This document shows positions 12,476 to 23,640 of a stretch of DNA of 64,000 nt, one piece after another. The number at the start of each line of letters is the position of its first letter. Positions within the stretch are counted from its first letter, which is position 1. A program made the position numbers and the translations under genes. Source of the stretch: Sorex araneus (lineage: Eukaryota; Chordata; Mammalia; Eulipotyphla; Soricidae); assembly GCF_027595985.1 (NCBI RefSeq), contig NC_073306.1, forward strand, positions 157,801,219-157,865,218, in the 5' to 3' direction. The notes beneath the pieces were generated by a model that did no database searches, had not been told where the DNA came from, and was given only the letters and a program-made list of their open reading frames with translations.

Positions 12476-12763
12476 CTTTGTAGATCTGTACTCCCATTTC
12501 ATACCCAATTTCTTCTGCCTTGAGGACTATCTCTCAGCCTGCTGTCCATTAATTGTAGAACTTGTATGTGAAAAACTTGATCTCATTTTGGAAACATTGG
12601 GTATAGAATTCTAGCTAGACATTTTTTCACTTCATTATTTTAAGAGCTAAGTAAATTCCGTTGTTTTTTCCTTACATTGTTTTTGACAACAAATCTGTCT
12701 TCTACTCTTTGTTCATTTAGCTAGTACATTTCTTTTCTTGTAGCTTTTAAGAATTGTCTCTTC

Positions 12764-14198
12764 CCTCGACCTGACACCATGCACAGAAGTCAGATCAAAA
12801 TGGATTAAAGACCTCAACATCAGACCGCAAACCATAAGATACATTCAAGACAAGGTCGGCAAAACTGTCCACAATATTGAAGATAAAGGTATCTTCAAAG
12901 ATGACACGGAACTAAGCAATTTAGTAGAAACAGATATCAACAAATGGGACTACATTAAACTAAAAAGCTTCTGCACCGCCAAAGATACAGTGACCAGAAT
13001 ACAAAGACTATCTACAGAATGGGAAAGGATATTTACACAATACCCATCAGATAAGGGGTTGATATCAAGGGTATATAAAGCACTGGTTGAACTCTACAAG
13101 AAGAAAACATCCAACCCCATCAAAAAATGGGGCGAAGAAATGAACAGAGGAAGAGATACGAATGGCCAAAAGGCACATGAAAAAGTGCTCTACATCACTA
13201 ATCATCAGGAAGCTGCAGATCAAAACAACCATGAGATACCACCTCACACCACAGAAAATGGCACACATCCAAAAGAACAAAAGCAACCGCTGTTGGAGAG
13301 GATGTGGGGAGAAAGGGACCCTTCTACACTGCTGGTGGGAATGTCGGCTAGTTCAGCCCTTTTGGAAAACAATATGGACGATTCTCAAAAAATTAGATAT
13401 TGAGCTCCCATTTGACCCAGCAATACCACTGCTGGGAATATATTCCAGAGAAGCAAAAAAGTATAGTCGAAATGACATCTGCACTTATGTGTTCATCGCA
13501 GCACTGTTTACAATAGCCAGAATCTGGAAAAAACCCGAGTGCCCTAGAACAGATGACTGGTTGAAGAAATTTTGGTACATCTATACAATGGAATATTATG
13601 CAGCTGTTAGGAAAAAGGAGATCATGAATTTTGCATATAAGTGGATCGGCATGGAAATTTTCATGCTGAGTGAAATGAGTCAGAAAGAGAGAGACGGACA
13701 TAGAAAGATTGCACTCATCTGTGGAATAGAGAATAACAGAGTGGGAGACTAACACCCAAGAATTGTAGAAATAAGTACCAGGAGGTTGACTCCATGGTTT
13801 GGAGGCTGGCCTCACATTCTGGGGAGAGGGCAACTCAGAGAAGGGATCACCAAGTATAATGTGGTCGGAGGCCATGTGGGGCAAGGGTGTTGCTGGCTGA
13901 ATGTGAGCTAGAGACTGAACACAGTGGCCACTGAACACCTTTTTTGCAAACCACAACAGCTAATTAGAGAGAGAGAACAGAAGGGAATGCCCTGCCACAG
14001 TGGCAAGGTGGGGTGGGGGGAGATGGGATTGGGGAGGGTGAGAGGGATGCTGGGTTTACTGGTGGTGGAGAATGGGCACTGGTGAAGTGATGGGTTCTCA
14101 AACTTTGTATGAGGGAAACATGAGTACAAAAGTGTATAAATCTGTAGCTGTACCCTCATGGCGATTCACTAGTTAAAAATAAATTTTTTTTTTAAAAA
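12764..14198 (+). mobile_element. 5'-truncated young L1 (ORF2 C-terminus + 3'UTR)
   Basis: The sense strand encodes the C-terminal part of L1 ORF2: KWIKDLNIRPQTIRYI-like start, [67 protein letters not shown] 3'UTR of about 430 bp and a short A tail follow. Frameshifts split the frame between 12990 and 13752. A 15-bp duplication with one mismatch lies at 12749-12763 and 14199-14213. The 3'UTR has the 'ttctcaaactttgtatgagg' variant also seen in the 50817-52578 copy. Confidence 0.93.
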
Positions 14199-14293
14199 AA
14201 GAATTTTCTCTTCATCACTGTTCCCTCTTTTTTTATTATTAGTGAGTCACCTTGAGGGTACAGTTACAGATTTACATATTTATTTACATATTT

Positions 14294-14530
14294 TCGGGCT
14301 GGAGCGATAGCAGTGGTTGGGCGTTCACCTTTCACGCAGCCAACTCGATTCCTCCGCCCCTCTCGGAGAGCCGGCAAGCTACAGAGACTATCGAGCTCGC
14401 ACAGCAGAGCCTGGCTAGCTACCCGTGCATATTGGATATGCCAAAACAGTAACAATAAGTCTCTCAATGAGAACATTACTGGTGCCCCCTCGAACAAATC
14501 GATGAGCAACAGGATGACAGTGACAGTGAC
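14294..14530 (+). mobile_element. SINE2: tRNA head with RTE-like tail
   Basis: The SOR-like head (gggctggagcgatagcag) leads into a different body (tctcggagagccggcaagc … gatatgccaaaacagtaaca), then a tail 'gaacattactggtgccc … aaatcgatgagcaac' and a terminal repeat gacagtgacagtgac. The last ~60 bp match the 3' end of the RTE LINE at 19133. Unlike SOR there is no poly-A. Flanking duplication is short at best (tttc). Confidence 0.88.
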
Positions 14531-14547
14531 TTTCGTGCTTGTGTTTC

Positions 14548-16237
14548 TTTCTTTTTTTTTAAATTTTTTAAATTTTATTGAATCACTGTGAGATAGTTAC
14601 AAGCTTTCATGTTTGGGTTACAATCTCACAATGATCAAATACCCATCCCTCCACCAGTGCACATTCCCCACCACCAATATCCCGGGAATACCCCCCTTTT
14701 CCACCCTCCCCCTGCCTCTAAGACAGACAATATTCCCCATACTCTCTCTCTACTTTGGGGCATTATAGTTTGCAACACAGACACTGAGAGGTCATCATGT
14801 TTGGTCCATTATGTACTTTCAGCATGCATCTCCCATCCCAACTGGTTCCTCCAGCCATCATTTTCTTAATGATCCCTTCTCTATTCCATCTGCCTTCTCC
14901 CTTCCGCTCATGAAGCAGTCTTCCAGCTATGGGGCAATCCCCCTGGCCATTGTATCTACCATCCTTGGGTGTCATCCTCATGTGATGCTACCCCACACTC
15001 CACACATGAGTGCAGTCCCTCTATGTCTGTCCTTCTTTTTCTGACTCATTTCACTTAGCATGATACTCTCCATGTTTATCCATTTATAAGCAAATTTCAT
15101 GACTTCATCTCTCCTAACAGCTGCATAGTATTCCATTGTGTAGATGTACCAAAGTTTCTTTTTTTTTTTTCTTTTTGGCTCACACCCAGCGATGCACAGG
15201 GGTCACTCCTGGCTCTGCACTCAGGAATCACCCCCGGTGGTGCTCAGGGGACCATATGGGATGCTGGGAATAGAACCCGGGTCCGCCATGTGCAAGGCAA
15301 ATGCCCTACCTGCTGTGCTATCACTCCAGCCCCCCCAAAGTTTCTTTAACCAGTCATCTGTTAAACAGTCATCTGTTCTAGGGCACTCAGGTTGTTTCCA
15401 TATTTTGGCTATTGTGAACAGTGCTGCAATGAATATATAGGTACAGATGTCATTTCTACTGTGATCTTTTGAATCCTCGGGATATATTCCCAGAAGTGGT
15501 ATTGCAGGGTCATATGGAAGCTCAATTTCTAGTTTTTGAAGAAATTCTGACCTCTGTCTAATGCCAGGCGCAAAAGTCAGATCAAAGTGGATTAAAGACC
15601 TCAATATCAGACATGAATCTATAAGATTCATAGAAGAAAATGTAGGCAGAACTCTCCATGACATTGAAACTAAAAGCATCTTTAAGGACAAAACAGCACT
15701 GCCCATGCAAGTGGAAACAAACATAAACAAATGGGACTACATCAAACTAAGAAGCTTCTGCACTTCAAAAGAAACAGTCACCAAAATACAGAAAGAGCCC
15801 ACAGAATGGGAAAGAATATTTGCCCAATACCCATCTGATACGGAATTAATATCCAGGATATACAAGGCACTAGTAGTACAGGAAAAAAACCTCCAATCCC
15901 ATAAAAAATGGGGAGAAGAAATGAACAGAAGTTTCCTCAAAAAGAAATACAAATGGCCAAAAGGCACATGAAAAAATGCTCCACATCACTAGTCATCAGG
16001 GAGATGCAAATCAAAACAACAATGAGATATCATCTCACACCACAGAGACTGGCACACATTCAAAAGAACAAAAGCAACCAATGCTGGCGTGGATGTGGGG
16101 GGAAAAGGGACACTCCTTCACTGTTGGTGGGAATGTCGACTGTCCAACCTTTCTGGAAAACAATATGGACAGTCCTTCAAAAACTAGAAATTGAGCTTCT
16201 ATATGACCCCACAATACCACTTCTGGGAATATATCCT
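14548..16237 (-). mobile_element. Twin-primed L1, antisense with inverted 5' part
   Basis: 14548-15544 is antisense L1 (poly-T, 3'UTR, end of ORF2, carrying a SOR at 15162-15334). From about 15545 to 16237 the same element continues in sense orientation, coding for SKWIKDLNIRHES…, TEWERIFAQYPSDTELIS and QCWRGCG. A short overlap around the [16 protein letters not shown] codons is present in both arms. A 13-bp duplication gtgcttgtgtttc at 14535-14547 and 16238-16250 shows that both arms arrived as one insertion. Confidence 0.9.
15162..15334 (-). mobile_element. SOR-type SINE inside L1
   Basis: Full-length antisense SOR with a well preserved B-box (gaacccgggtcc). The 13-bp duplication ccaaagtttcttt lies at 15149-15161 and 15335-15347. 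It interrupts the L1 'gtaccaaagtttctttaacc' stretch, so it is younger than that L1. Confidence 0.95.
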
Positions 16238-16714
16238 GTGCTTGTGTTTCAGTCATACAATGCTCGAGTACCCATCCCCCACCAGTGCCCATTGTCCACC
16301 TCTGATGATCCCAGCATCCCTCCCACTCCTCCACTCCATCCCCCCCGCCACCTGCCTCTGTGGCAGGGCTTTCCCTTTTGTTCTTCATATCATTTTGGGT
16401 GTTGTGGTTTGCAATAGAGGTATTGAGTGGCCATCGTGTTCAATCTATAGTCTACTTTCAGCCCACATCTCCCATCCCAAGCGGGTCTTCAAACCACACT
16501 TTACATGGTGTTCCCTTCTCTGTCAGATCTGCCTTTTTTCCCAGCATGTGAGACCAGCTTCCAAGCCGTGGGGCAAACCTCCTGGTACTTATTTCTACTA
16601 TTCTTGGGTGTTAGTCTCCCATTCTATTATTTTATATTCCACAGATGAGTGCAATCTTTCTATGTCTGTCTCTCTCTTTCTGACACATTTCACTTAGCAT
16701 ATTCATCACTGTTC

Positions 16715-18084
16715 TTGAACAACTCTGTTATACTCTGCTTTCACACAGTTTTCTTCATTTGTCTTGTGCTGATTTTAAATCCATGAGTTTACAGTTTTCA
16801 TTAAATTTAGAAAAATATTCATTGTTTCATATATACAAATTTAGAAAAAATATTTAGTCATTGTTTCATATATACATATATATATATATATATATTTCTC
16901 TTTTTTTTTACTTACTTTGAGATTCGGATCACTCAGATTCTGAACTCTGATAATTGATTGGAATCTGGAATCTGCATGACTCCAATATTTTGGAATTTAT
17001 GGGTACTTTATTTATGGGCCAATTTGTGCTTAACGTCTATACATTTTTTGTCTGCTTGACAATAATGTGTGCTCTGAATTGTGGCATTCGTTATTGTGCA
17101 TTGTCATTTATATCAATTAGATAAGGCTTGTTAATACCTGCCATCCCTATCCTCTCTTTTCCAACCACTGAGAGATGTTTGGAACAAGATTATTCTAGTG
17201 ATAAAAAATGAGTTAAGGACTTCTCTCTAACTTTCTGGAGTACTATGCACAAGGTTACAGTTTTGTTTTGTTTTTTAATGTTTGAAAAACTCATCTTAAT
17301 TGAAACCTCCCATGATGGAAGTGGCCTTGTCAACTTTGCTTTGCAATTGTGTCAATTTTTGCTTCACATACTTGAAAGCAAAAAAAAAAATACTTCACAT
17401 ACAGTTTCTTAGCTGTACACACGTTTAAAAGTGTTGCAATCACACATCAACCCAGGTTATTTCTACAAATGCTTTCTTCCACCCCATTGACATATACTTT
17501 GGGGGGGATGAGGAATAATATTTCTTTTATATTTTTACTTTCAATTTTTGTGTATTCTTATTGATATAAAGAATGTAGAATACACAATTTCCAAGTGATA
17601 GAATGCAGTACTCTTTGTACTCTTTGCTGCAAGCTCTATGCAGCCATTTAAATCTTAAAGAATGGACTTTTTGGTAAGTTCTTAGATCAGCGACCAAGCT
17701 GTGATTACAATATTACAAATGTGGGGCTCCCACTTGAATGTTGATAAATTTCTTGGTTATTCACCTTATGAATAACCAAGTTATTTCTCTAATGAATAAG
17801 GTGACAATATGTATGTACAAAGATGTACCAACATTTTCCTTATTAATCAGAGACAAGAATTAGGATAATTTGATTTTAATTAATTAATTTATTGTATCAC
17901 CATGAGATACAGTTACAAATAGGATAATTAGATAATTAAATTAGAATGTAGGAATATTTCCCCAATTTAAAAAAGCATAATAGCTCCCAATAGATAACTA
18001 CTGACTCTCTTCATATCAATAAAACACACGTATTCTGGGGTTAGTCTGGTGACCTTACAAAATCCTGTTACAACTGTGCATATA
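16715..18084. other. Unassigned AT-rich sequence
   Basis: No gene is seen. (AT)n lies at about 16868-16893. A 12-bp perfect hairpin (cttggttattca / tgaataaccaag, 5-nt loop) lies at 17752-17780. A short stretch near 17875-17925 looks like an antisense L1 3' terminus. Confidence 0.4.
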
Positions 18085-18245
18085 AAAGGGGCAAGAGGGA
18101 AACTACAGCAGTAAGGCACTTGCCTTTTTTTCTTATCCAGCCAGGTTCAATCCCTGGCACCATATATGGTGCCTTAGGTATTACCAGGAGTTTACCCTTA
18201 GCACAGAGAAAGGAGTAAGCTCTGAGTAACTTCAAATCAACCAAC
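18085..18245 (+). mobile_element. Old SOR-type SINE
   Basis: Decayed tRNA-like head (aaggcacttgcc … aggttcaatccctggcacc), then a body with 'accaggagttt' and 'gagtaagctctgagtaac'. No duplication is recognised. Confidence 0.65.
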
Positions 18246-18514
18246 CAAACAGACAATGTAATAGGATTCTGGACAACATAATTACCAACCTCACGCACAT
18301 CTTTAACAGAATTAAAGGAATGAAACATAAGAAATATAGTAAAAGCTTCTTATACACTTTTCATGTTTGTTTACTCCCCAAACATAACTACTAACCCTGC
18401 AGATCATTCCTGACTTTGAATGTCTATATGTTTGCCGTATATGTACACACAGATATATACATTCAAAAATGCAAGTATACATTGTTTTACATATTTAAAA
18501 ATCTAAAACATACT

Positions 18515-19132
18515 TTTAATCCGAGTGTCTAAGAACAGACAACTGGTTAAAGAAACTTTGGTACATCTACACAATGGAATACTCTGCAGTTGTTAGGAAA
18601 GATGAAGTCATGAAATTTGCTTTTAAGTGGATGGTCATGGAGAGTATCATGCTAAGTGAAATGAGTCAGAAAGAGAGGGACAGACATAGAAGGACTGCTC
18701 TTATTTGTGGAGTATAAAATAACATAACTTGAGACTGCCACCCAAGGACAGTAAACCCAAAGGCCAGGAATATTGCTCTATAGTTGGAATCCTGCCTCAT
18801 GAGTCGGGGGAGAAGACAGCTGGAATAGAGATGGAACCACCAAGAAAATGATGGTTGGAGGGATCAGTCGTGATGGGAGATGTGTGCTGAAAGCAGATGA
18901 AGACCAAACATGATGACCTCTCAGTATCTGTATTGCAAACCATAATGCCCAAAGTAGAAAAAGAGTCTGGGGGAAATTACTTGCCATAGAGGCAGTGGGA
19001 GGGTGGGAAGGGGGGGTATACTGGAAAGATTGGTGGTACGAAATATGCACTGGTGAAAAGATGGGTGTTGGATCATTGTGTGATTGTAACTCAAACATGG
19101 AAGCTTGTAACTGTATCTCATGGTGATTCAAT
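18515..19132 (+). mobile_element. L1 3' end (ORF2 terminus + 3'UTR)
   Basis: It starts at the codons for the L1 segment '…[20 protein letters not shown]' and runs through the 3'UTR to 'tctcatggtgattcaat'. The last 11 bp are repeated after the RTE fragment (19563-19573), so the L1 terminus and its A-rich tail continue at 19563. Confidence 0.85.
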
Positions 19133-19509
19133 TCACTTCTATCACTTGTTATTCTGTTGCTCATCGATTTTCTCGAGTGGGCACCAGTAACGTCTCCATT
19201 CGTCCCTGCCACGTGCTAGTGTAGCCCAATGGTGTCTGCTAGCTCCAGAAACACAAAGAGCATCAACGCATTAGTTCAGGGTCTTGGCGAAGAAGTCTGA
19301 CCAGCTCATAGGTGAGCAGCCATGCATTCTTTTGACATTCCATGGAATCCAGTAGGTAATGGCTCTAGTCCAGCGGTCGTCTCCAAATAGCATTATGTGT
19401 CCGGCCCATTTGAGTTTTGATGCCTTGGCAAATGAGGCAGTGTCCTTGATGCTCGATTGTTGACGGAGGTCGGAACTCCAGCTTCCTTCTCTCACTTGAG
19501 TGAAACGTC

Positions 19510-19555
<46 letters not shown>

Positions 19556-19562
19556 AGAGCCC
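19133..19562 (-). mobile_element. RTE-clade LINE fragment (3' end)
   Basis: The complement encodes a C-terminal RTE-type ORF segment: SSDLRQQSSIKDTASFAKAS, LKWAGHIM, DDRWTRAITYWIPWNVKR and SWSDFFAKTLN. A 3'UTR follows, ending in the same 'gagacgttactggtgccc … aaatcgatgagcaac' tail as SINE2 and then a short repeat. The 5' side merges into a (CT)n run at 19514-19553. An 11-bp duplication ggtgattcaat at 19122-19132 and 19563-19573 shows insertion into the L1 end. The conserved 'KWAGH…RW…' block is typical of RTE/BovB-like ORFs (family knowledge). Confidence 0.85.
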
Positions 19563-19819
19563 GGTGATTCAATAAAAGAAAAGGAAGGAAGGAAGGAAGG
19601 AAGGAAGGAAGGAAGGAAGGAAGGAAGGAAGGAAGGGAAGGAAGGGAAGGAAGGAAAGAGAGGAAAGGAAGGAAAGAAGGAAGGGAAGGAAGGAAAGAGA
19701 GGAAAGGAAGGAAAGAAAGAATTAAAGAAAGAGAGAAAGACAGAAAGAAAAAGAAAGAAAGAAGGAAGAAAGGAAGGAAGGAAGGAAGGAAGGAAGGAAA
19801 GAAGGAAGGAAGGAAGGAA

Positions 19820-19889
<70 letters not shown>

Positions 19890-20070
19890 AGGAAGGAAGG
19901 AAGGAAGGAAAGAAAGAAGGAAGGAAGGAAGAAAGAAAGAAAGAAGGAAAGAAAGAAAAAGAAAGAGAAGAAAGAAAGAAAGAAAGAAGGAAAGAGAAAG
20001 AAAGAGGGAAGGAAGGAAAGAAAGAAAAAGAAAGGGAAGAAAGGAAGAAAGAAAGAAAGGAAGAGAGAGA
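19563..20070. repeat. About 490-bp (GGAA/GAAA)n purine tract grown from an L1 A tail
   Basis: After the resumed L1 terminus 'ggtgattcaataaaag' the sequence becomes pure purine: GGAA, GAAA and GGGA units with an internal duplication around 19640-19720. Long open frames here are low-complexity artefacts. Confidence 0.95.
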
Positions 20071-20840
20071 CTTCACAAAAATGCATACTTTTAAGATCCT
20101 ACAACATAATTTTAAATGTAAAGACAAGATAAATAACATTTATATATATTTAAAATAAATAGGCAAAATATATTAGAAAGGTTTAGATTTATAGAAAAAC
20201 TGAGCAGAAAGAACTGTCTCATCCCTCCAGTTTCCCCTACAATGGACATCTTACAAGATGTGTGTTAGAACTTATTGATGTATTACTATTAAAGAAAATT
20301 CATTGTTGATGAGTGTTGACAATTTTATAAAGCAAACCAACCATTATAGTACCATTCAGAACAGTCTCACTGCTTTAATGCTCCACTTATTGCAAATGCT
20401 CTGCTCATTCACGCTTGTCTCTGTTCTTCCGAATTTTATAGTTTATTGTTGTTTGACCTTATCGTTTGGAGGGGACTGCTCTAGTACCAGGGTCATAAAA
20501 ACTAGGTTAAATAAACTGAGTGGTTTTAGCAGATATTTACCTATATTTTTCATTTTATTAGAACACACATGCAAGCAGTTTTTCTGCTCGTTGTTCTGGA
20601 GGCTGGAAACCCAAATCAGAGCACTGGGAAGGCCAGCGTGCCCTTGTCCAACGACAGATTTCTTTGTTCCCACACAGTAGAAGAGACTAGCGAACGTTGT
20701 GGCTTTCTCTCCTAAAGGATGTTTTTGATGCATCTGCTTTTATGACCTGAGCACCTCCCAAAGGGTCTCATCTAATACCATCCCCTTGCACATTAGGATT
20801 ATCTGAAGAGATGCAAACATTCAGATCATAGCAGAGAGTT
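20071..20840. other. Decayed old repeats, unassigned
   Basis: 20170-20310 ('tagaaaaactgagcagaaag…') and 20570-20835 ('tctggaggctggaaaccc … cattcagatcatagca') read like old interspersed repeats of mammalian type (L1- or LTR-derived). Families are not assigned. No gene is seen. Confidence 0.4.
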
Positions 20841-21542
20841 ACTTGTACTCTGATTTTCCCATTTTAGCTGCAAGTAGAGTTCGCGTCTCTATGGGTGCAC
20901 CTCACATTAATGCTCTCGTATACTGTTGGGTGGTTGGAAGAATGAGGGTTGCTTCTAGGATTTTACTCTTGCAGTATATGTATCACAAATATGTATATAC
21001 ATACATATGTAAAACACCTACTGAAAAAGTGCTGGTATGAATGAATGAAGGTAGGACACCAATATCATATTTAAAATGGCAGGATATACTGGACCGAGAT
21101 AGTCTTTGTCATATAACAGGAGACTCTTGCTCAAACGGAGAGGGTGAAGATAAGGTCTAAGAGTAAGTCATGACATCAGGGAGAGGGGGTGTTGGTAATG
21201 GCTAAGAGGAATGTTCACAGGGTAATGTTTTCAACTCTGACATGCATAGACTGGGCCCTGCCTCTGTTTACCAGCAGGGAGATATTCAGATAATGAACCA
21301 TGAAAGTCTGCTTTGCAGCAGCACTCAGCAATAATTTTTCATTTGCCACCAGTCAGCTTCAGGGATCAAGGAGAGCTAAACATATAACCCGCTCATGCAT
21401 GTTATTTTAAAGGCATATTTTAAAGTTATAAAACTGGTACATTGAGTTAATGAGGTATGTTCTTTTGGCGGCAAATATTTACATTCTACTTATGCTTCTC
21501 GATGTCAAGAGTGTAACCATTTCATTTTCTTCTTTTTCTCAG
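20841..21542. other. Upstream intronic sequence of GBA3
   Basis: Unique sequence with no repeat called. A pyrimidine-rich tract and AG acceptor (tctttttctcag) end at 21542. Confidence 0.5.
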
Positions 21543-21770
21543 GAGGCTGGGATGCAGACGGGAAAGGCCCGAGTGTCTGGGATACATTCACCCATCAGGG
21601 AGGAGAGAGAGTGTTCAAGAACCAGACTGGCGATGTAGCTTGTAGCAGCTACACTCTGTGGGAGGAAGATTTGAAATGTATCAAACAGCTTGGATTGACT
21701 CATTACCGCTTCTCTCTTTCCTGGTCACGTCTGTTACCTGATGGGACGACAGGTTTCATCAACCAGAAAG
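21543..21770 (+). CDS. GBA3: GBA3 internal exon (residues ~20-96), cytosolic beta-glucosidase
   Basis: This exon encodes part of a glycoside hydrolase family 1 (beta/alpha)8 barrel that cleaves beta-glucosides such as flavonoid and other xenobiotic glucosides in the cytosol. The 228 bp are open in the GBA3 frame: the first two bases complete a Gly codon, then [49 protein letters not shown] and [14 protein letters not shown] follow, nearly identical to my memory of human GBA3. The acceptor is tctttttctcag. The donor reads AAAG|GCAAGT, so the intron seems to start with GC rather than GT. This is the only choice that restores the family frame into the next exon (…NQKG|VDYYNK). No disruption is seen. 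Exon 1 (about 20 residues) was not found upstream and is probably outside the window. Confidence 0.95.
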
Positions 21771-23140
21771 GCAAGTGTTTCTTAAAATTAGAAGGTTGCA
21801 GCTTTAATTCAAGGTTATTGCTGCAGTCTGGCATAATTAATCCAGTATGCTATTCTGCAGTGTAGCTTTGAAATGGCAACTTTTTAGAGTGATTATAGGG
21901 TAATTTTTTTGAGATAGGCTTGCATTACTTTTCCTCGATGATAATGATATATATATCTATACATATGTATACACACATACACACATATATGCGTGTTATA
22001 TATATAATATACATATATTTATTTTCCCCCTTAATTGGATAGCTATGCTGGACAAGGAGAGGAGGTAATAGGGTAACGAGAAGGGGATTGAAGTAAGTGT
22101 TTCTAAAATGTAAGCTTTTACTTGAGAGTGAACCTAAAGGTGGGTTTTCAAAAATTATGTATTCAGCTATTTGCTGTTGAGGTGTACTGTGATGAGTAAT
22201 GAAGAGGCCTGCAAATCTTGAGAAGATTCTGAACATTTCCATTGGACCAGAGTTCCTAGAGCTCAGTAATTTGTAGCAAGGTCTCTGATTTGGAACTGGC
22301 CATAACCATCACTTATTATCAACAAGAGCATTGCTTGGTGCCTCAGTTTCCCCTCAGATAGAAAGGCTACTATAATACTTCCTTCTTCAGAGAGTTGTAG
22401 GAAGTTAGGTGAAATAACCTTTGCAAAGTGCTTTACAAATTGGCTGATCTGTCATAAAAACATTCAATAAACGCTAGCTAGCCTTATGATTATGCATTGC
22501 AATTAAAAAGGACTGCGGCCCTATTTGAATGCCTGCATTTATGAGGCATTTTACATGCATATTTTTTCTAACCCCCACAATCAATGAGGGAGGTATAATT
22601 ATCACATTTTGCAGACATGCTTATTCATACCCAGATGTTTGGTAGATGGAAGGTGTGGCATTTAAGCCCAAGACCTGGCTGGCCCTTCCAAACACAAGGT
22701 CACGTGGTTCCTGAGTCCTATTTTGATAAACACAATTGTGCCCACTCATGACTCCCTGCAGCAGCACCTCCCACCCCCACTCTTCTTCAAGGCACTGGAC
22801 AGGCTTGGAAAGGACCAGTAAAACTTGTAAAAAGTACTGTTCTGTACAGGAAACGTATGGCCCCGGTGTTACAGTTCAGCGAGGTCTTTACAAAGAAGTT
22901 TGTTGCTATTGTGTCTTGGAAAAGACGTCACACACACTCATAGGTGAGGCCAGCGAAGAAACTAGGCACAATATTGAAGGAACCAGGAAGGCCCCATTGG
23001 CAAGACGAGCACTTATGCAAACCCGACAGCATCTACTCCATACTTTGGGTTTCCAGAGTCCTCATCAATTCTAGAAAATTCTTGAGATGTTTACCTGTTT
23101 GCTCACACAGGAAGAGCATCAGGGACTAATAAATCTTATG
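21771..23140 (+). other. GBA3 intron (first part), unique
   Basis: The intron between the two GBA3 exons spans 21771-34098, about 12.3 kb. This part holds TA-rich tracts near 21945-22020 and no recognised gene or confident repeat. Confidence 0.6.
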
Positions 23141-23640
23141 TCTTTATTGAATCACTAGGAATCACAAAGGTACAAAGTAACTCATGATTGAGTTCCAGGT
23201 GGACAATGTTTTGACCCCTTCACCAGTGTCCACTTCCCTCTGTCAGCGTTGCCCATCCCCCTCCTGCTCCCAGCAGGTTCTTTTATCTTTTTACTTTTGT
23301 TTTTTCTTTTAGGCACTGTGGTTCACCAGCCTGTTACTGATAGAGTATCATGCATGTCACTTTGCCACCTTTCAGCACCTAATCCTCCTACCAAGTGACC
23401 ACTTCCCGCCACCATTGTCCTGGTGTTCCCTTCCTTGACCTATCTCCTCACCCGCCTTTCTCCCCAGCGGCAAGCTTCCTACTGAAGATCAGTTCTCGGG
23501 CTCCTTTGCCTTTAGCTATCTGTTCTTCACCAGGGCCATACTCAATTCATGTAAAGGGGGATAATCTCCAGATGGTAAAATGGAACTGCAACTCACAGTG
23601 GCTTCCAAGTAGTGTCTTACTAATAGGGACAATGCAGTCT
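23141..23640 (-). mobile_element. Old antisense L1 3'UTR
   Basis: It begins 'tttattgaatcactaggaatcac', then 'cttcaccagtgtccacttccctc', a layout seen at the 3' ends of other antisense L1 copies in this window, but strongly diverged. Confidence 0.6.

Larger units (their letters stand above)
14211..16714 (-). mobile_element. Older antisense L1, host of a nested SINE2 and a younger L1
   Basis: Pieces of one antisense L1 3' end lie at 14224-14293 and 16251-16701. If the two insertions between them are removed, the 3'UTR reads continuously (…gatttacatattttcgtgcttgtgtttcag…). The 13-bp duplication ttcatcactgttc at 14211-14223 and 16702-16714 bounds the composite. The order of events can be read: this L1, then SINE2 and the L1 at 14548-16237. 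Confidence 0.88.

Noticed and set aside
12990-13752. Open frames as host genes
   Set aside because: L1 ORF2 C-terminus broken by frameshift.
19500-20139. Open frames of about 190-210 codons in the purine tract
   Set aside because: Low-complexity artefact of (GGAA/GAAA)n.
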